Positions 51,260 to 59,758 of a stretch of 64,000 nt of DNA are shown here, one piece after another. The stretch's first letter is position 1; each line of letters opens with the position of its first letter. The stretch lies in the NCBI GenBank assembly GCA_965224325.1, contig CBDCYT010000001.1, positions 124,001-188,000 of the forward strand, read 5' to 3'. The position numbers and the translations under genes were made by a program. The notes beneath the pieces were generated by a model. That model was not told the DNA's origin. It worked only from the letters and a program-made list of their open reading frames with translations, and searched no databases. The stretch is from CBDCMJ01 sp965224325 (GTDB lineage: Bacteria > Chloroflexota > Dehalococcoidia > Lucifugimonadales > UBA3495).

Positions 51260-53359
51260 GTGAACCACAACTTGACCACAGAGAAAGTACGTAATATCGG
51301 GTTTATCGCTCATATCGACGCCGGGAAAACCACGGTGACCGAGAGAGTCCTATTTACCACGGGGAAGATTCACCGGATAGGCGAGGTGGATGAAGGCACC
51401 GCCGCCATGGACTGGATGCCCCAGGAAAAGGAACGTGGGATAACCATCACCGCCGCCGCCACCAGCGCGTCCTGGCGAGACCACCAGATTAACATCATCG
51501 ACACGCCCGGGCATGTGGATTTCACCGCTGAGGTAGAGCGAAGCCTTAGAGTATTGGACGGGGGAATCGTCGTCTTGGACGCCGTGGCCGGCGTCCAATC
51601 ACAGTCGGAAACGGTGTGGAGGCAGGCCGATAACTACAACGTGCCGCGGATTTGCTTCGTCAATAAGATGGACCGGACGGGAGCCAGCTACGAACGGACC
51701 ATTGAATCCATCCGGCGCCGGCTCCAGACCAATCCCGTGGCGATTCAACTGCCCATCGGCGAGGAAGCGGGATTTCAGGGTGTGGTAGACCTGATAAGCG
51801 GACGCTCCTCTTTTGATTCTGCCAATGGCCCTTCAAATGCCAGCCACAATGGGCATCAAAAGGACGGGCTTGAAGACGCTCCAGTTCCTCCAGAATACGA
51901 GGTGACCTTCGAACAATACCGCCAGGCGATGATCGAGAAGATCGTGGAGACCGACGAGCATTTACTCATCCGGTACCTGGAGGGTGAGTACATAGAAGGG
52001 GAAGCCTTGGGCCAAGCCCTGCGGCGGGCCACCATCGCCGGCGATCTGGTCCCCGTTCTCTGCGGCAGCGCTGCAACCGGCAAGGGTGTACACCCGCTGC
52101 TGGACGCCATTGTGGACTATCTCCCTTCTCCGTTGGACATACCGCCGGTGGAGGGCATTGACCCTAAGAACGACGAAACGGTCCTACGCACTCCAGACAT
52201 TGACGGTCCTTTGGCCGCATTGGCGTTTAAGGTTGCCACGGACCCCTTCGTGGGACGGCTGGTTTTCCTGAGGGTTTACTCGGGCAAGGTGGAAGCAGGC
52301 GCTTCGGTCAGTAACGTCACGAAAGGACAGCGGGAACGCATGGGGCGCCTACTCCGGGTTCATGCCAATCACCGGGAGGAGTTGGCAGAGGTCGGCGCGG
52401 GCAGTATTTGCGCGGTGGTGGGCCTGAAGAATACCTTCACCGGCGACACCATCTGTGGCTCTTCTAACCAAGTCATCCTGGAGCCACCCAAGTTCCCGGA
52501 ACCGGTGGTGTCCGTGGCCATAGAGCCCAACAGCCGGGCGGACCAAGACCGGTTGACCGACGCGTTACGCAAGCTTTCAGACGAAGACCCCACTTTCTTG
52601 GTCCAATTCAACTCGGAGACCGGGCAAACGGTGATGTCCGGCATGGGAGAGCTCCACCTAGAGGTCCTGGTGGACCGAATGCACCGGGAGTTCAACGTGG
52701 AGGCCCACGTGGGCAGACCCAGGGTGTCCTACCGCGAAGCCCTCACTAAGCCGGTGCGGGTGGAGGGCCGGTTTATTCGTCAGACCGGCGGCCATGGGCA
52801 GTTTGGACACGTCTGGTTAGACTTGGAGCCACTTGAACGCGGCGACGGCATAGTGTTCGTAAATGCTCTTCGCGGGGGAGCCATTCCCAGGGAGTATGTG
52901 CCGGCCGTGGAGAAGGGAGTGCGGGAAGCAATAAGTAACGGGCCTTTGGCCGGATACCCCTTGGTAGACTTGAAAATCACCCTGGTGGACGGGAGCTACC
53001 ATCCGGTGGACTCCTCCGAGTTAGCCTTCCGAGGCGCGGGCACGCTGGCCATCCGCGAAGGGGCGCCCAAGGGCGCGCCGGTGTTGCTCGAGCCAATAGT
53101 GGACTTGGAAGTGGTGACGCCAGGCGAGTTTCTCGGTGAGGTGTTGTCGGAGCTAGGCACGCGCCGGGCTCAGATTCGCACCATAGAAGGACAGGAAGGT
53201 GTCCAGACTGTCCGGGCTTTGCTCCCCTTGGGAGAGACTTTCACCTACACAACGGCGCTGAGGTCTGCCACTCAAGGACGGGCTTCATATACCATGGAGT
53301 TTCGTTATTATAGTCCGGTCTCAGAGAGCGTCCGGAAATCGTTATCAGCTGTTGCATAG
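51260..53359 (+). CDS. fusA: Translation elongation factor G
   Basis: A 699-residue GTPase that drives ribosomal translocation. G1 is AHIDAGKTT at 17-25, the switch region is KERGITITAAA near 58, G3 is DTPGH near 82 and G4 is NKMD near 136. Domain II to V follow, with a C-terminal GELHLEVLVDRM-type domain III motif near 460 and REAISNGPLAGYP in domain IV near 555. The GTG start is at 51260. A short polar insert (SANGPSNASHNGHQKDG) lies in the G' region. tuf does not follow; the next gene is rpsJ. Confidence 0.96.
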   Translation: MNHNLTTEKVRNIGFIAHIDAGKTTVTERVLFTTGKIHRIGEVDEGTAAMDWMPQEKERGITITAAATSASWRDHQINIIDTPGHVDFTAEVERSLRVLDGGIVVLDAVAGVQSQSETVWRQADNYNVPRICFVNKMDRTGASYERTIESIRRRLQTNPVAIQLPIGEEAGFQGVVDLISGRSSFDSANGPSNASHNGHQKDGLEDAPVPPEYEVTFEQYRQAMIEKIVETDEHLLIRYLEGEYIEGEALGQALRRATIAGDLVPVLCGSAATGKGVHPLLDAIVDYLPSPLDIPPVEGIDPKNDETVLRTPDIDGPLAALAFKVATDPFVGRLVFLRVYSGKVEAGASVSNVTKGQRERMGRLLRVHANHREELAEVGAGSICAVVGLKNTFTGDTICGSSNQVILEPPKFPEPVVSVAIEPNSRADQDRLTDALRKLSDEDPTFLVQFNSETGQTVMSGMGELHLEVLVDRMHREFNVEAHVGRPRVSYREALTKPVRVEGRFIRQTGGHGQFGHVWLDLEPLERGDGIVFVNALRGGAIPREYVPAVEKGVREAISNGPLAGYPLVDLKITLVDGSYHPVDSSELAFRGAGTLAIREGAPKGAPVLLEPIVDLEVVTPGEFLGEVLSELGTRRAQIRTIEGQEGVQTVRALLPLGETFTYTTALRSATQGRASYTMEFRYYSPVSESVRKSLSAVA

Positions 53360-53386
53360 CTACCCACTCGTTAGGAAGCGGCAAGA

Positions 53387-53698
53387 ATGGTTACCAGGCA
53401 GAAAGTAAGAATAATCCTAAAGGCCTTCGATCATAAGATGCTGGACCTGTCAGCCGGCCAGATCGTCGAGACTGCAGAGCGGACTGGTGCGCGAATTGCG
53501 GGCCCGGTCCCATTACCGACTCATATCCGGCGCTTTTGCGTCATCCGAAGCCCCCACGTAGATAAGGACTCTCGGGAGCACTTCGAGATACGCACCCACA
53601 AACGGCTCATTGATATTCTGGAGCCAACGTCTAAGACCATAGACTCCCTGACCAGGCTTAATTTGCCGGCGGGAGTGGATATATCAATTAAATTGTAG
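53387..53698 (+). CDS. rpsJ: Ribosomal protein S10
   Basis: A 103-residue protein of the 30S head, also known as NusE in antitermination. KVRIILKAFDHKMLD near the start, PVPLPTHIRRFCVIRSPHVDKDSREHFEIRTHKRLIDI in the middle and LNLPAGVDISIKL at the end are canonical. It is the first gene of the S10 portion, 27 bp after fusA. About 100 bp separate it from rplC. Confidence 0.96.
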   Translation: MVTRQKVRIILKAFDHKMLDLSAGQIVETAERTGARIAGPVPLPTHIRRFCVIRSPHVDKDSREHFEIRTHKRLIDILEPTSKTIDSLTRLNLPAGVDISIKL

Positions 53699-53800
53699 TA
53701 CGGGTAAATTGTAGTGCAGGCGAACTTTGATGCAGAACATCGCTAACACCGTCAGGGTAAGGCACATCACTGGGGATGGGGCCAGAAGAGAGTATCCACT

Positions 53801-54433
53801 ATGATCCGTGGATTTCTAGGCCGGAAGATTGGCATGACCCAGATTTTCCGTGACGACGGCCGAGTCGTCCCTGTTACGGTTATAGAGGCGGGGCCATGCG
53901 TGGTGACCCAGGTCAAGACCAATGACCGAGACGGTTATACGGCGCTGCAACTGGGGTTCGGCGAGGTCAAACGGCTCAACAAACCCCGGGCCGGGCACCT
54001 GAAGTCGAGCCGCAACTCCCGTTACTTGCGAGAAGTGCAGGCCGACGATAGCAGCGAATTCCAAGTTGGCCAGAACATAGGGGTGGACATATTCGAGCCC
54101 GGTGAGTTGGTGGACGTAATCGCCCAGACCAAGGGCCGAGGGTTTGCCGGCGTCATGAAGCGCCACGGTTTTCACGGAGGCCCTCGCACTCACGGTCAAT
54201 CAGACCGCGCCCGAGCGCCCGGCTCCATCGGCGGAGGCACTACCCCGGGCAAGGTGTTCAAGGGTTTGAAGATGGCGGGGCACATGGGCAACAGGCGTGT
54301 GACCATCAAGGGGCTGGAGGTGGTCAGCATAGACCCTGACCGAAATCTGCTGTTGCTCAAGGGCGGCGTTCCGGGAGCGCGCAACAGCCTCCTTCAGTTT
54401 AGGCGGGCTGGGAAATCAGCCTCCGGCAAGTAG
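53801..54433 (+). CDS. rplC: Ribosomal protein L3
   Basis: A 210-residue protein at the start of 50S assembly, binding the 3' end of 23S rRNA. GFLGRKIGMTQIF at 4-16 and KGRGFAGVMKRHGFHGGPRTHG near 110 (with the glutamine-methylation region following as QSDRARAPGSIG) are diagnostic. Length is normal. A 16-bp gap separates it from rplD. Confidence 0.96.
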   Translation: MIRGFLGRKIGMTQIFRDDGRVVPVTVIEAGPCVVTQVKTNDRDGYTALQLGFGEVKRLNKPRAGHLKSSRNSRYLREVQADDSSEFQVGQNIGVDIFEPGELVDVIAQTKGRGFAGVMKRHGFHGGPRTHGQSDRARAPGSIGGGTTPGKVFKGLKMAGHMGNRRVTIKGLEVVSIDPDRNLLLLKGGVPGARNSLLQFRRAGKSASGK

Positions 54434-54449
54434 GCGGTCGACTGCTGTT

Positions 54450-55382
54450 ATGGAAATTTTAGTCAGAAATCAAAAAGGCGACACTGCGGAGACGGTAGTT
54501 CTTGACGACGGCGTGTTCAACGTTCCTATGAACCACTCCGTGGTGCACCAAGCGCTGGTTATTTACCAGCTAAACAAACGTCAAGGCACTCACGACACTA
54601 AAACCAGGGCGCAGGTATCCGGAGGAGGGCGCAAGCCGTGGATTCAGAAACACACCGGCCGGGCCCGCCAAGGAAGCATCCGCGCTCCGCAGTGGCGGCA
54701 CGGCGGTGTGGTGTTCGGGCCTCATCCCCGCAGCTACCGTAAAAGCCTGCCACGCCGGTTTCGCAGGCTCGCCCTCAAGTGCGTTCTTTCCGAGAAAGCG
54801 CGCCAGAACCGTCTGGTTTGCCTGAATAGCATGGACACCATTGACGGCAAGACCAAGTCCATGGTCAGCCTGCTGAAGAATCTGGAGGTTAATGGCTCGG
54901 CCCTGATAATAACCCGAGGGTCCGAGGAGAGCGTCATACGGGCGGCCCACAACTTGAAAAAGATTTGGACGTTGCCTGTTGCCTTGCTCAACGCTCACGA
55001 ATTACTACGGCGAGACACCGTCATCATGACTCTTGAGGCGGCCCGCTGGGCTGAACAGTTTTTGGCCGGGGAACCCCGCCGCGGGCGAGGGGCCCGGTTG
55101 GAGAATGGCGTCGAGTTTTCGGCTGAGGCTGATTGGCCGTCTGATAGCGACTCGGAGGACCTCCCACAGACGGCGGAAGAAGAGACCGGTCCAGGACCGG
55201 CCGCCCTGCTTCAGCCCGGGGACGATGATACGTCCGAAGGCGAGGCGGATCCCGCCTCATTGGAAACCGGACCAGTGGGCCAAGAACCTTCGGGTCAGCC
55301 GGAAGCCGCAATGGAGACGGCGGAGGCTGCCGCGCCCGCATCTGAGGATGAAGACCGTTCTCAAGGACAGACGGAAGAGTAA
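54450..55382 (+). CDS. rplD: Ribosomal protein L4 with an acidic C-terminal extension
   Basis: A 310-residue protein, about 100 longer than usual. Residues 1-205 are a normal L4: the loop GGGRKPWIQKHTGRARQGSIRAPQWRHGGVVFGP near 55-90 lines the peptide exit tunnel. From about 210 the chain is low-complexity and strongly acidic (SDSDSEDLPQTAEEETGPGP, DDDTSEGEADPASLETGP, EDEDRSQGQTEE), with no predicted fold. The extension is in frame, without internal stops, and ends exactly at the rplW start (TAA then ATG). L4 also regulates the S10 operon in some bacteria. Confidence 0.93.
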   Translation: MEILVRNQKGDTAETVVLDDGVFNVPMNHSVVHQALVIYQLNKRQGTHDTKTRAQVSGGGRKPWIQKHTGRARQGSIRAPQWRHGGVVFGPHPRSYRKSLPRRFRRLALKCVLSEKARQNRLVCLNSMDTIDGKTKSMVSLLKNLEVNGSALIITRGSEESVIRAAHNLKKIWTLPVALLNAHELLRRDTVIMTLEAARWAEQFLAGEPRRGRGARLENGVEFSAEADWPSDSDSEDLPQTAEEETGPGPAALLQPGDDDTSEGEADPASLETGPVGQEPSGQPEAAMETAEAAAPASEDEDRSQGQTEE

Positions 55383-55667
55383 ATGAACATTCACCAGGTG
55401 CTGGTCAAGCCCACCATTACGGAAAAAAGCACGATACTCCAGGAATCGGGCAAGTACACGTTTCAGGTGGCGCCTAAGGCCAACAAAGTGGAAGTGAAAG
55501 AAGCGGTGGAAAAGAGCTTCGCCGTTACCGTCCTTGACGTTAACATCACCAAGAGCCACGGCAAGCGGAAGCGTTACGGTCCTAGGTCTTCCAAGCAGCC
55601 GGATCTGAAGAAGGCTGTCGTTACTTTGGCGCAAGGGGACCGGATAAATCTGATCGAAGGGCTTTAG
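55383..55667 (+). CDS. rplW: Ribosomal protein L23
   Basis: A 94-residue protein at the exit-tunnel rim where trigger factor and SRP dock. MNIHQVLVKPTITEKSTILQE and KYTFQVAPKANKVEVKEAVEK are the family signature. It begins immediately after the rplD stop with no gap. Length is normal and there is no extension, unlike its neighbour L4. Confidence 0.95.
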   Translation: MNIHQVLVKPTITEKSTILQESGKYTFQVAPKANKVEVKEAVEKSFAVTVLDVNITKSHGKRKRYGPRSSKQPDLKKAVVTLAQGDRINLIEGL

Positions 55668-55718
55668 CGCCCAGACAGTTCGTAGACCATTGTTTCACCA
55701 AGTAAGAGGGAATTCCTC

Positions 55719-56552
55719 ATGCCGCTAAAAAACTTAAGGCCGATAACTCCCGGAACCCGCAATGCAGTGCGGCCTTCATTCGAGGAGATTACCCGGCAAA
55801 AGCCGGAAAAATCTTTGCTATCCCCTCTTGCCAAACACTCCGGGAGGAATAACAGAGGTAAGATCACCGTTCGTAGCCGGGGTGGCGGGCCGCGCCGCAT
55901 GTACCGCAAGATCGACTTCAAGCGGACTAAGGACGGGGTGCCCGCCAGGGTAGCGTCCATCGAGTACGACCCCAACAGGACCACCCGCATAGCCCTGATT
56001 TTTTACGCCGACGGGGAAAAGAGCTATATTTTGGCCCCGGTGGGTCTGAAAGTGGGGGACTGGGTGCAGTCGGGCACGGATTCCGAAATTCAGCAGGGCA
56101 ATAATCTGCCGCTGCGGTCCATTCCCACAGGAACCGTTGTGCACAATCTGGAGCTTACCCCAGGGAGAGGCGGGCAACTCGTCCGCAGCGCCGGCGTGGG
56201 CGCTCAGGTGTTGTCTCGTGAAGGGGAGTACGTGCTGGTCCGTCTGCCCTCCGGAGAGATGCGGCGGATACTGTTGAACTGCAGGGCTAGCATCGGCCAG
56301 CTATCGAATCCGGACCACAAGAACGAGAGCCTGGGGAAAGCCGGGGCTAAACGCCACCTGGGGCGGCGCCCCCACGTGAGAGGCGTAGCCATGAACCCGG
56401 TAGACCATCCTCATGGAGGCGGCGAGGGGCGTTCACCCATAGGGATGCCGGGACCCAAGTCTCCCTGGGGCAAACCAACCCTGGGCTATAAGACCCGTCG
56501 GAAGAACAAAGCATCCAGCAAGTTCATATCTCGCAGAGGGCGGAGACGGTAG
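55719..56552 (+). CDS. rplB: Ribosomal protein L2
   Basis: A 277-residue primary 23S rRNA-binding protein needed for subunit association and peptidyl transfer. RNNRGKITVRSRGGGPRRMYRKIDFKR near 46 and the C-terminal RGVAMNPVDHPHGGGEGRSPIGMPGPKSPWGKPTLGYKTR are the hallmark blocks; the histidine implicated in peptidyl transferase function is in the latter. Length is normal. rpsS follows after one base. Confidence 0.96.
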   Translation: MPLKNLRPITPGTRNAVRPSFEEITRQKPEKSLLSPLAKHSGRNNRGKITVRSRGGGPRRMYRKIDFKRTKDGVPARVASIEYDPNRTTRIALIFYADGEKSYILAPVGLKVGDWVQSGTDSEIQQGNNLPLRSIPTGTVVHNLELTPGRGGQLVRSAGVGAQVLSREGEYVLVRLPSGEMRRILLNCRASIGQLSNPDHKNESLGKAGAKRHLGRRPHVRGVAMNPVDHPHGGGEGRSPIGMPGPKSPWGKPTLGYKTRRKNKASSKFISRRGRRR

Positions 56553-56553
56553 A

Positions 56554-56838
56554 ATGTCGCGGTCGATTAAAAAAGGCCCGTACGTCCATCCAAAACTGAT
56601 GAAAAAGGTTGAAGTCCTCCAGCGTTCCGGGGCCAAGACGGTCATCCGGACCTGGTCTCGGGCCTCCATGATCATGCCGGAGATGGTGGGCCTCACTATA
56701 GGCGTCCACGACGGCCGCCGCCACGTTCCAGTGTTCATCACCGAGAACATGGTGGGCCATCGGCTGGGTGAATTTTCTCCCACTCGCACCTACCGGGGCC
56801 ACGTGGCCCGGTCGGAACGCTCCAGCAGAACGAGGTAG
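56554..56838 (+). CDS. rpsS: Ribosomal protein S19
   Basis: A 94-residue 30S-head protein that contacts the A-site finger region. MSRSIKKGPYVHPKLMKKVE, RTWSRASMIMPEMVGLTIGVHDGRRHVPVFITENMVGHRLGEFSPTRTYRGH is canonical throughout. It is tightly packed between rplB (1 bp) and rplV (3 bp). Confidence 0.96.
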   Translation: MSRSIKKGPYVHPKLMKKVEVLQRSGAKTVIRTWSRASMIMPEMVGLTIGVHDGRRHVPVFITENMVGHRLGEFSPTRTYRGHVARSERSSRTR

Positions 56839-56841
56839 ATT

Positions 56842-57189
56842 GTGCCGCGGGTAAGGGCTGTTGCCAAGAAAGTAGGAGCCTCTCAGAAAAGGCTCAAACC
56901 TATCCTGGACTTGGTGCGGGGCCAAAGGGTAGGGGAAGCGTTGAACACCTTGGGGTTGTTACCATCCCCTTGGGCCAAGACCGTGGCCAAAGTAGTCCAG
57001 TCGGCGGCGGCTAACGCCGAGAATAACATGTTCATGGACCGCGACGAATTGCGCATCGTGCAGATTACGGCGGACAACGCCACATCCTTGAAACGCTTCC
57101 GTCCCCGGGCTAGGGGGCGCATAGGTCGTATTACCAAGCGGTCCAGTCACGTTACCGTGGTAGTAAACGAGCAACGAGAGGAGGCCTAA
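56842..57189 (+). CDS. rplV: Ribosomal protein L22
   Basis: A 115-residue protein whose beta-hairpin lines the exit tunnel. VGASQKRLKPILDLVRGQRVGEALNTL and the hairpin region FRPRARGRIGRITKRSSHVTVVV are typical; the RARGR tip is where macrolide-resistance changes occur in other species and it looks ordinary. The start is GTG. It is followed by rpsC after three bases. Confidence 0.95.
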   Translation: MPRVRAVAKKVGASQKRLKPILDLVRGQRVGEALNTLGLLPSPWAKTVAKVVQSAAANAENNMFMDRDELRIVQITADNATSLKRFRPRARGRIGRITKRSSHVTVVVNEQREEA

Positions 57190-57192
57190 GGC

Positions 57193-57927
57193 ATGGGCCA
57201 TAAAACCCACCCCTACGGATTCAGGTTGGGCATAATCAAAGACTGGAAGGCTCACTGGTTCGCGGCCAACCCTTCCGCCTATCGCAATTTCGTGTTGGAA
57301 GACCTGCGGCTGAGGGACAGCATTCGCAAAGAGTACCGGGCTTTTTCCGACGCGGGAATTTCCAAGGTGGAGATCGACCGGGGGGCGCAAGACAGCGTCA
57401 TTAACATCCACTCAGCCCGCCCCGGAATACTCATTGGGCGGGACGGCGAGCGGGTCAAGAACCTGCGGGCCAGGCTCGAGACCATTACCAAGAACAAAGT
57501 GCAGTTGAATATCATCGAAATACCCCAGCCCGAGATCGACGCGTACCTTGTGTGCCGGAACATCGCCGAACAGCTGGAAAGGCGCGTCGCTTATCGCAGG
57601 GCCATGCGGCAGGCAGCCCAAAGAGCCATGCAGGGAGGCGCCGAAGGCATAAAGATTATCGTCAAGGGCCGGATCTCCGGTTCGGAGATCGCCCGAGTGG
57701 AAAAATTGATGCTTGGCCGCGTGCCCTTACACACCCTTCGGGCCGACATAGACTACGGGTTGAGCGAGGCCAACACCGCTATGGGGTGTATCGGGATCAA
57801 AACCTGGGTTTACCACGGAGAGATCCTGGCGCCAATCGTGGAAGAAACGGAGGAACTGGACACCATTGAGGTCACGGTCCAAGCCGACGGTCCTGAAGAG
57901 CTCGTGACGATCGACGAGGACATTTAG
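57193..57927 (+). CDS. rpsC: Ribosomal protein S3
   Basis: A 244-residue 30S protein at the mRNA entry channel. MGHKTHPYGFRLGIIKDW opens it, a KH domain with IHSARPGILIGRDGERVKNLRARLE follows near 75, and the C-terminal domain has GRISGSEIARVEKLMLGRVPLHTLRADIDYG near 160. Length is slightly above E. coli (233) with an acidic tail. A 62-bp gap follows before rplP. Confidence 0.96.
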   Translation: MGHKTHPYGFRLGIIKDWKAHWFAANPSAYRNFVLEDLRLRDSIRKEYRAFSDAGISKVEIDRGAQDSVINIHSARPGILIGRDGERVKNLRARLETITKNKVQLNIIEIPQPEIDAYLVCRNIAEQLERRVAYRRAMRQAAQRAMQGGAEGIKIIVKGRISGSEIARVEKLMLGRVPLHTLRADIDYGLSEANTAMGCIGIKTWVYHGEILAPIVEETEELDTIEVTVQADGPEELVTIDEDI

Positions 57928-57989
57928 ACGGCAATCAGGGGATTCGCTGGGAATTCCCAGCAAATCGCCCAAGAGCCTAGGAGCTACTG

Positions 57990-58427
57990 ATGCTACAGCC
58001 AAAACGGACCAAATTCCGCAAGAGCATGCGGGGCCGCCGCAAAGGGGTGGCTACCACCGGGAACAGCGTTGCTTTTGGGGAGTTTGGGCTCAAGGCCATG
58101 GGAACCGAGTGGATTACCGCCCGCCAGATTGAGGCGGCCCGCGTGGCCGTAACCCGGCATCTGCGGAGAGGCGGGCAAGTGTGGGTGAGGGTATTCCCCG
58201 ACAAGTCCGTCAGCAAGAAGCCCGCCGAGGTCCGCATGGGAGGAGGGAAAGCCGCAGTCGATCATTGGGTAGCGGTAGTGAAACCGGGCCGCATCATGTT
58301 CGAAGTAGCCGGTGTTCCCGCCCAGGATGCCGCTATGGCCCTCAAGCTGGCCTCCCACAAGCTTCCTATTCCCACCAAAACCGTCCAACGCAACCGGCTC
58401 GCGTCCGCCACAGCTGGGACAGGCTAA
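57990..58427 (+). CDS. rplP: Ribosomal protein L16
   Basis: A 145-residue 50S protein near the A and P sites. MLQPKRTKFRKSMRGRRKG, FGEFGLKAMGTEWITARQIEAARVAVTRHLRRGGQVWVRVFPDKSVSKKPAEVRMGGGKA is near-invariant. Length is slightly above E. coli (136) due to a short polar tail. rpmC follows after 12 bp. Confidence 0.96.
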   Translation: MLQPKRTKFRKSMRGRRKGVATTGNSVAFGEFGLKAMGTEWITARQIEAARVAVTRHLRRGGQVWVRVFPDKSVSKKPAEVRMGGGKAAVDHWVAVVKPGRIMFEVAGVPAQDAAMALKLASHKLPIPTKTVQRNRLASATAGTG

Positions 58428-58439
58428 GGAGCAAAGCCG

Positions 58440-58637
58440 GTGCGCATACAAGATGTAAGAGAGCTGAGCGACCAACAACTCAAGGAAGAGTTGACCAAAG
58501 CGTACAGGGAGTACCAGAACATCCGCTTTCGGATGAGCACCAACCAGCTTCCGGATACCAACCTTCCCCAGGTGGTGCGAAAATCTATCGCTCGGCTCCA
58601 AACCGTGATAAAAGAGCGCGGGCTAACGGAGAACTGA
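58440..58637 (+). CDS. rpmC: Ribosomal protein L29
   Basis: A 65-residue two-helix protein at the tunnel exit next to L23. RELSDQQLKEELTKAYREYQNIRFRMSTNQLPD and RKSIARLQTVIKERGL match the family. The start is GTG at 58440. It ends one base before rpsQ. Confidence 0.93.
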   Translation: MRIQDVRELSDQQLKEELTKAYREYQNIRFRMSTNQLPDTNLPQVVRKSIARLQTVIKERGLTEN

Positions 58638-58638
58638 G

Positions 58639-59073
58639 TTGGCCAAGGAGATGCGCAAAATCCGCACTGGAAAGGTGGTGCGGACCAAGATGGACAAAAC
58701 AGCCGTTGTGGAAACTGTGTGGAGACAACGACACCAATTGTACCGCAAACAGGTGCGTCGGCTGGGACGTTTCAACGTTCATGACCCTCTGAACCGATGC
58801 CAATTGGGAGACCTGGTCCGAATCCAAGAGGTCAGACCCATCTCCAAGACAAAGCGTTGGCGTTTGTTGGAAATATTGGAGAGCCGGCAAGTCGCGGACG
58901 TGCGTCCCATAGACCTGGAATCAGACGCGGAAGTGTCGATATTAGATGACTCGGCCGTAGCGCAAGATGAGCTTGAGGCTAACGCCGGCGAGTTGCCGGC
59001 GGACTCTGAATATGAAGAATCCGGACAGGAGTCCGAAGGTCTGGAACCCGAGGACGAGGATATAGAGCAATGA
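58639..59073 (+). CDS. rpsQ: Ribosomal protein S17 with an acidic C-terminal extension
   Basis: A 144-residue protein; the normal length is about 85. The first 85 residues are a standard S17 OB-fold: GKVVRTKMDKTAVVETVWRQRHQLYRKQVRRLGRFNVHDP, then GDLVRIQEVRPISKTKRWRLLEIL. The remaining ~55 residues are acidic and disordered (VRPIDLESDAEVSILDDSA, DSEYEESGQESEGLEPEDED). TTG at 58639 is the start, one base after rpmC. The stop overlaps the rplN start as ATGA, which makes a sequencing frameshift at the 3' end unlikely. Confidence 0.92.
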   Translation: MAKEMRKIRTGKVVRTKMDKTAVVETVWRQRHQLYRKQVRRLGRFNVHDPLNRCQLGDLVRIQEVRPISKTKRWRLLEILESRQVADVRPIDLESDAEVSILDDSAVAQDELEANAGELPADSEYEESGQESEGLEPEDEDIEQ

Positions 59074-59438
59074 TCCAGACCTATACACGGCTGAGAGTTG
59101 CAGACAATAGCGGGGCCAGAGTCATCCGGCTCATCAACATCCCAGGCAGTGGTAAGCGCAAATATGCCCACGTCGGCGACGTCATCGTGTGTAACGTCAG
59201 AGAAGCCGCACCCAACTCTCCGATTAGAAAGGGAGACGTAGTGAAGGCGGTGGTAATCCGGCAGGCTCAGGGCCGCCGTAGGCCCGACGGAACCTACATC
59301 AAATTCGACGACAATGCCGCGGTGCTGATTCTGGACAACCGGCTGCCACGGGCCTCCCGAATATTTGGACCGGTGGCCCGGGAGTTGCGCGAGAAAGGCT
59401 TCATGCGAATCATCTCCCTCGCCCCCGAGGTGGTATAA
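59070..59438 (+). CDS. rplN: Ribosomal protein L14
   Basis: A 122-residue protein at the subunit interface. MIQTYTRLRVADNSGARVIRLINI, the KGDVVKAVVIRQAQGRRRPDGTYIKFDDNAAVLI strand and FGPVARELREKGFMRIISLAPEV are canonical. It overlaps rpsQ by four bases and rplX by one (TAATG), implying tight translational coupling. Confidence 0.96.
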   Translation: MIQTYTRLRVADNSGARVIRLINIPGSGKRKYAHVGDVIVCNVREAAPNSPIRKGDVVKAVVIRQAQGRRRPDGTYIKFDDNAAVLILDNRLPRASRIFGPVARELREKGFMRIISLAPEVV

Positions 59439-59758
59439 TGCGCATTCGAACCGGCGATACCGTGCTGGTCATAGCCGGTAAGGACAAGGGCAAGACCGGG
59501 CAGGTGCAGCGTCAGCACGTCAAAGAGGACCGGGTGGTGGTTGAGGGCGTAAACGTGGTTACCCGCCACATGCGGCCCCGCCCCAACGTCAGGCAATCGG
59601 GCAGGATACAGCAGGAAGCCCCGATTCACATGTCGAATCTGGCGTTAATGTGTAATAAATGCAATCGCCCTATAAAGCCGTCCTCGGTCCTGCTGGACAC
59701 CGGGGCACGAGTCAGGGGCTGTCCCAAGTGCAAGGAAGTGATCGATGACAACAGATGA
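59438..59758 (+). CDS. rplX: Ribosomal protein L24
   Basis: A 106-residue assembly-initiating 50S protein. The KOW motif is GDTVLVIAGKDKGKTGQVQRQ near residue 5, followed by VVVEGVNVVTRHMRPRPN. A C-terminal zinc-ribbon pattern, MCNKCNRP...CPKC, is present. It overlaps rplE by 14 bases. Confidence 0.94.
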   Translation: MRIRTGDTVLVIAGKDKGKTGQVQRQHVKEDRVVVEGVNVVTRHMRPRPNVRQSGRIQQEAPIHMSNLALMCNKCNRPIKPSSVLLDTGARVRGCPKCKEVIDDNR

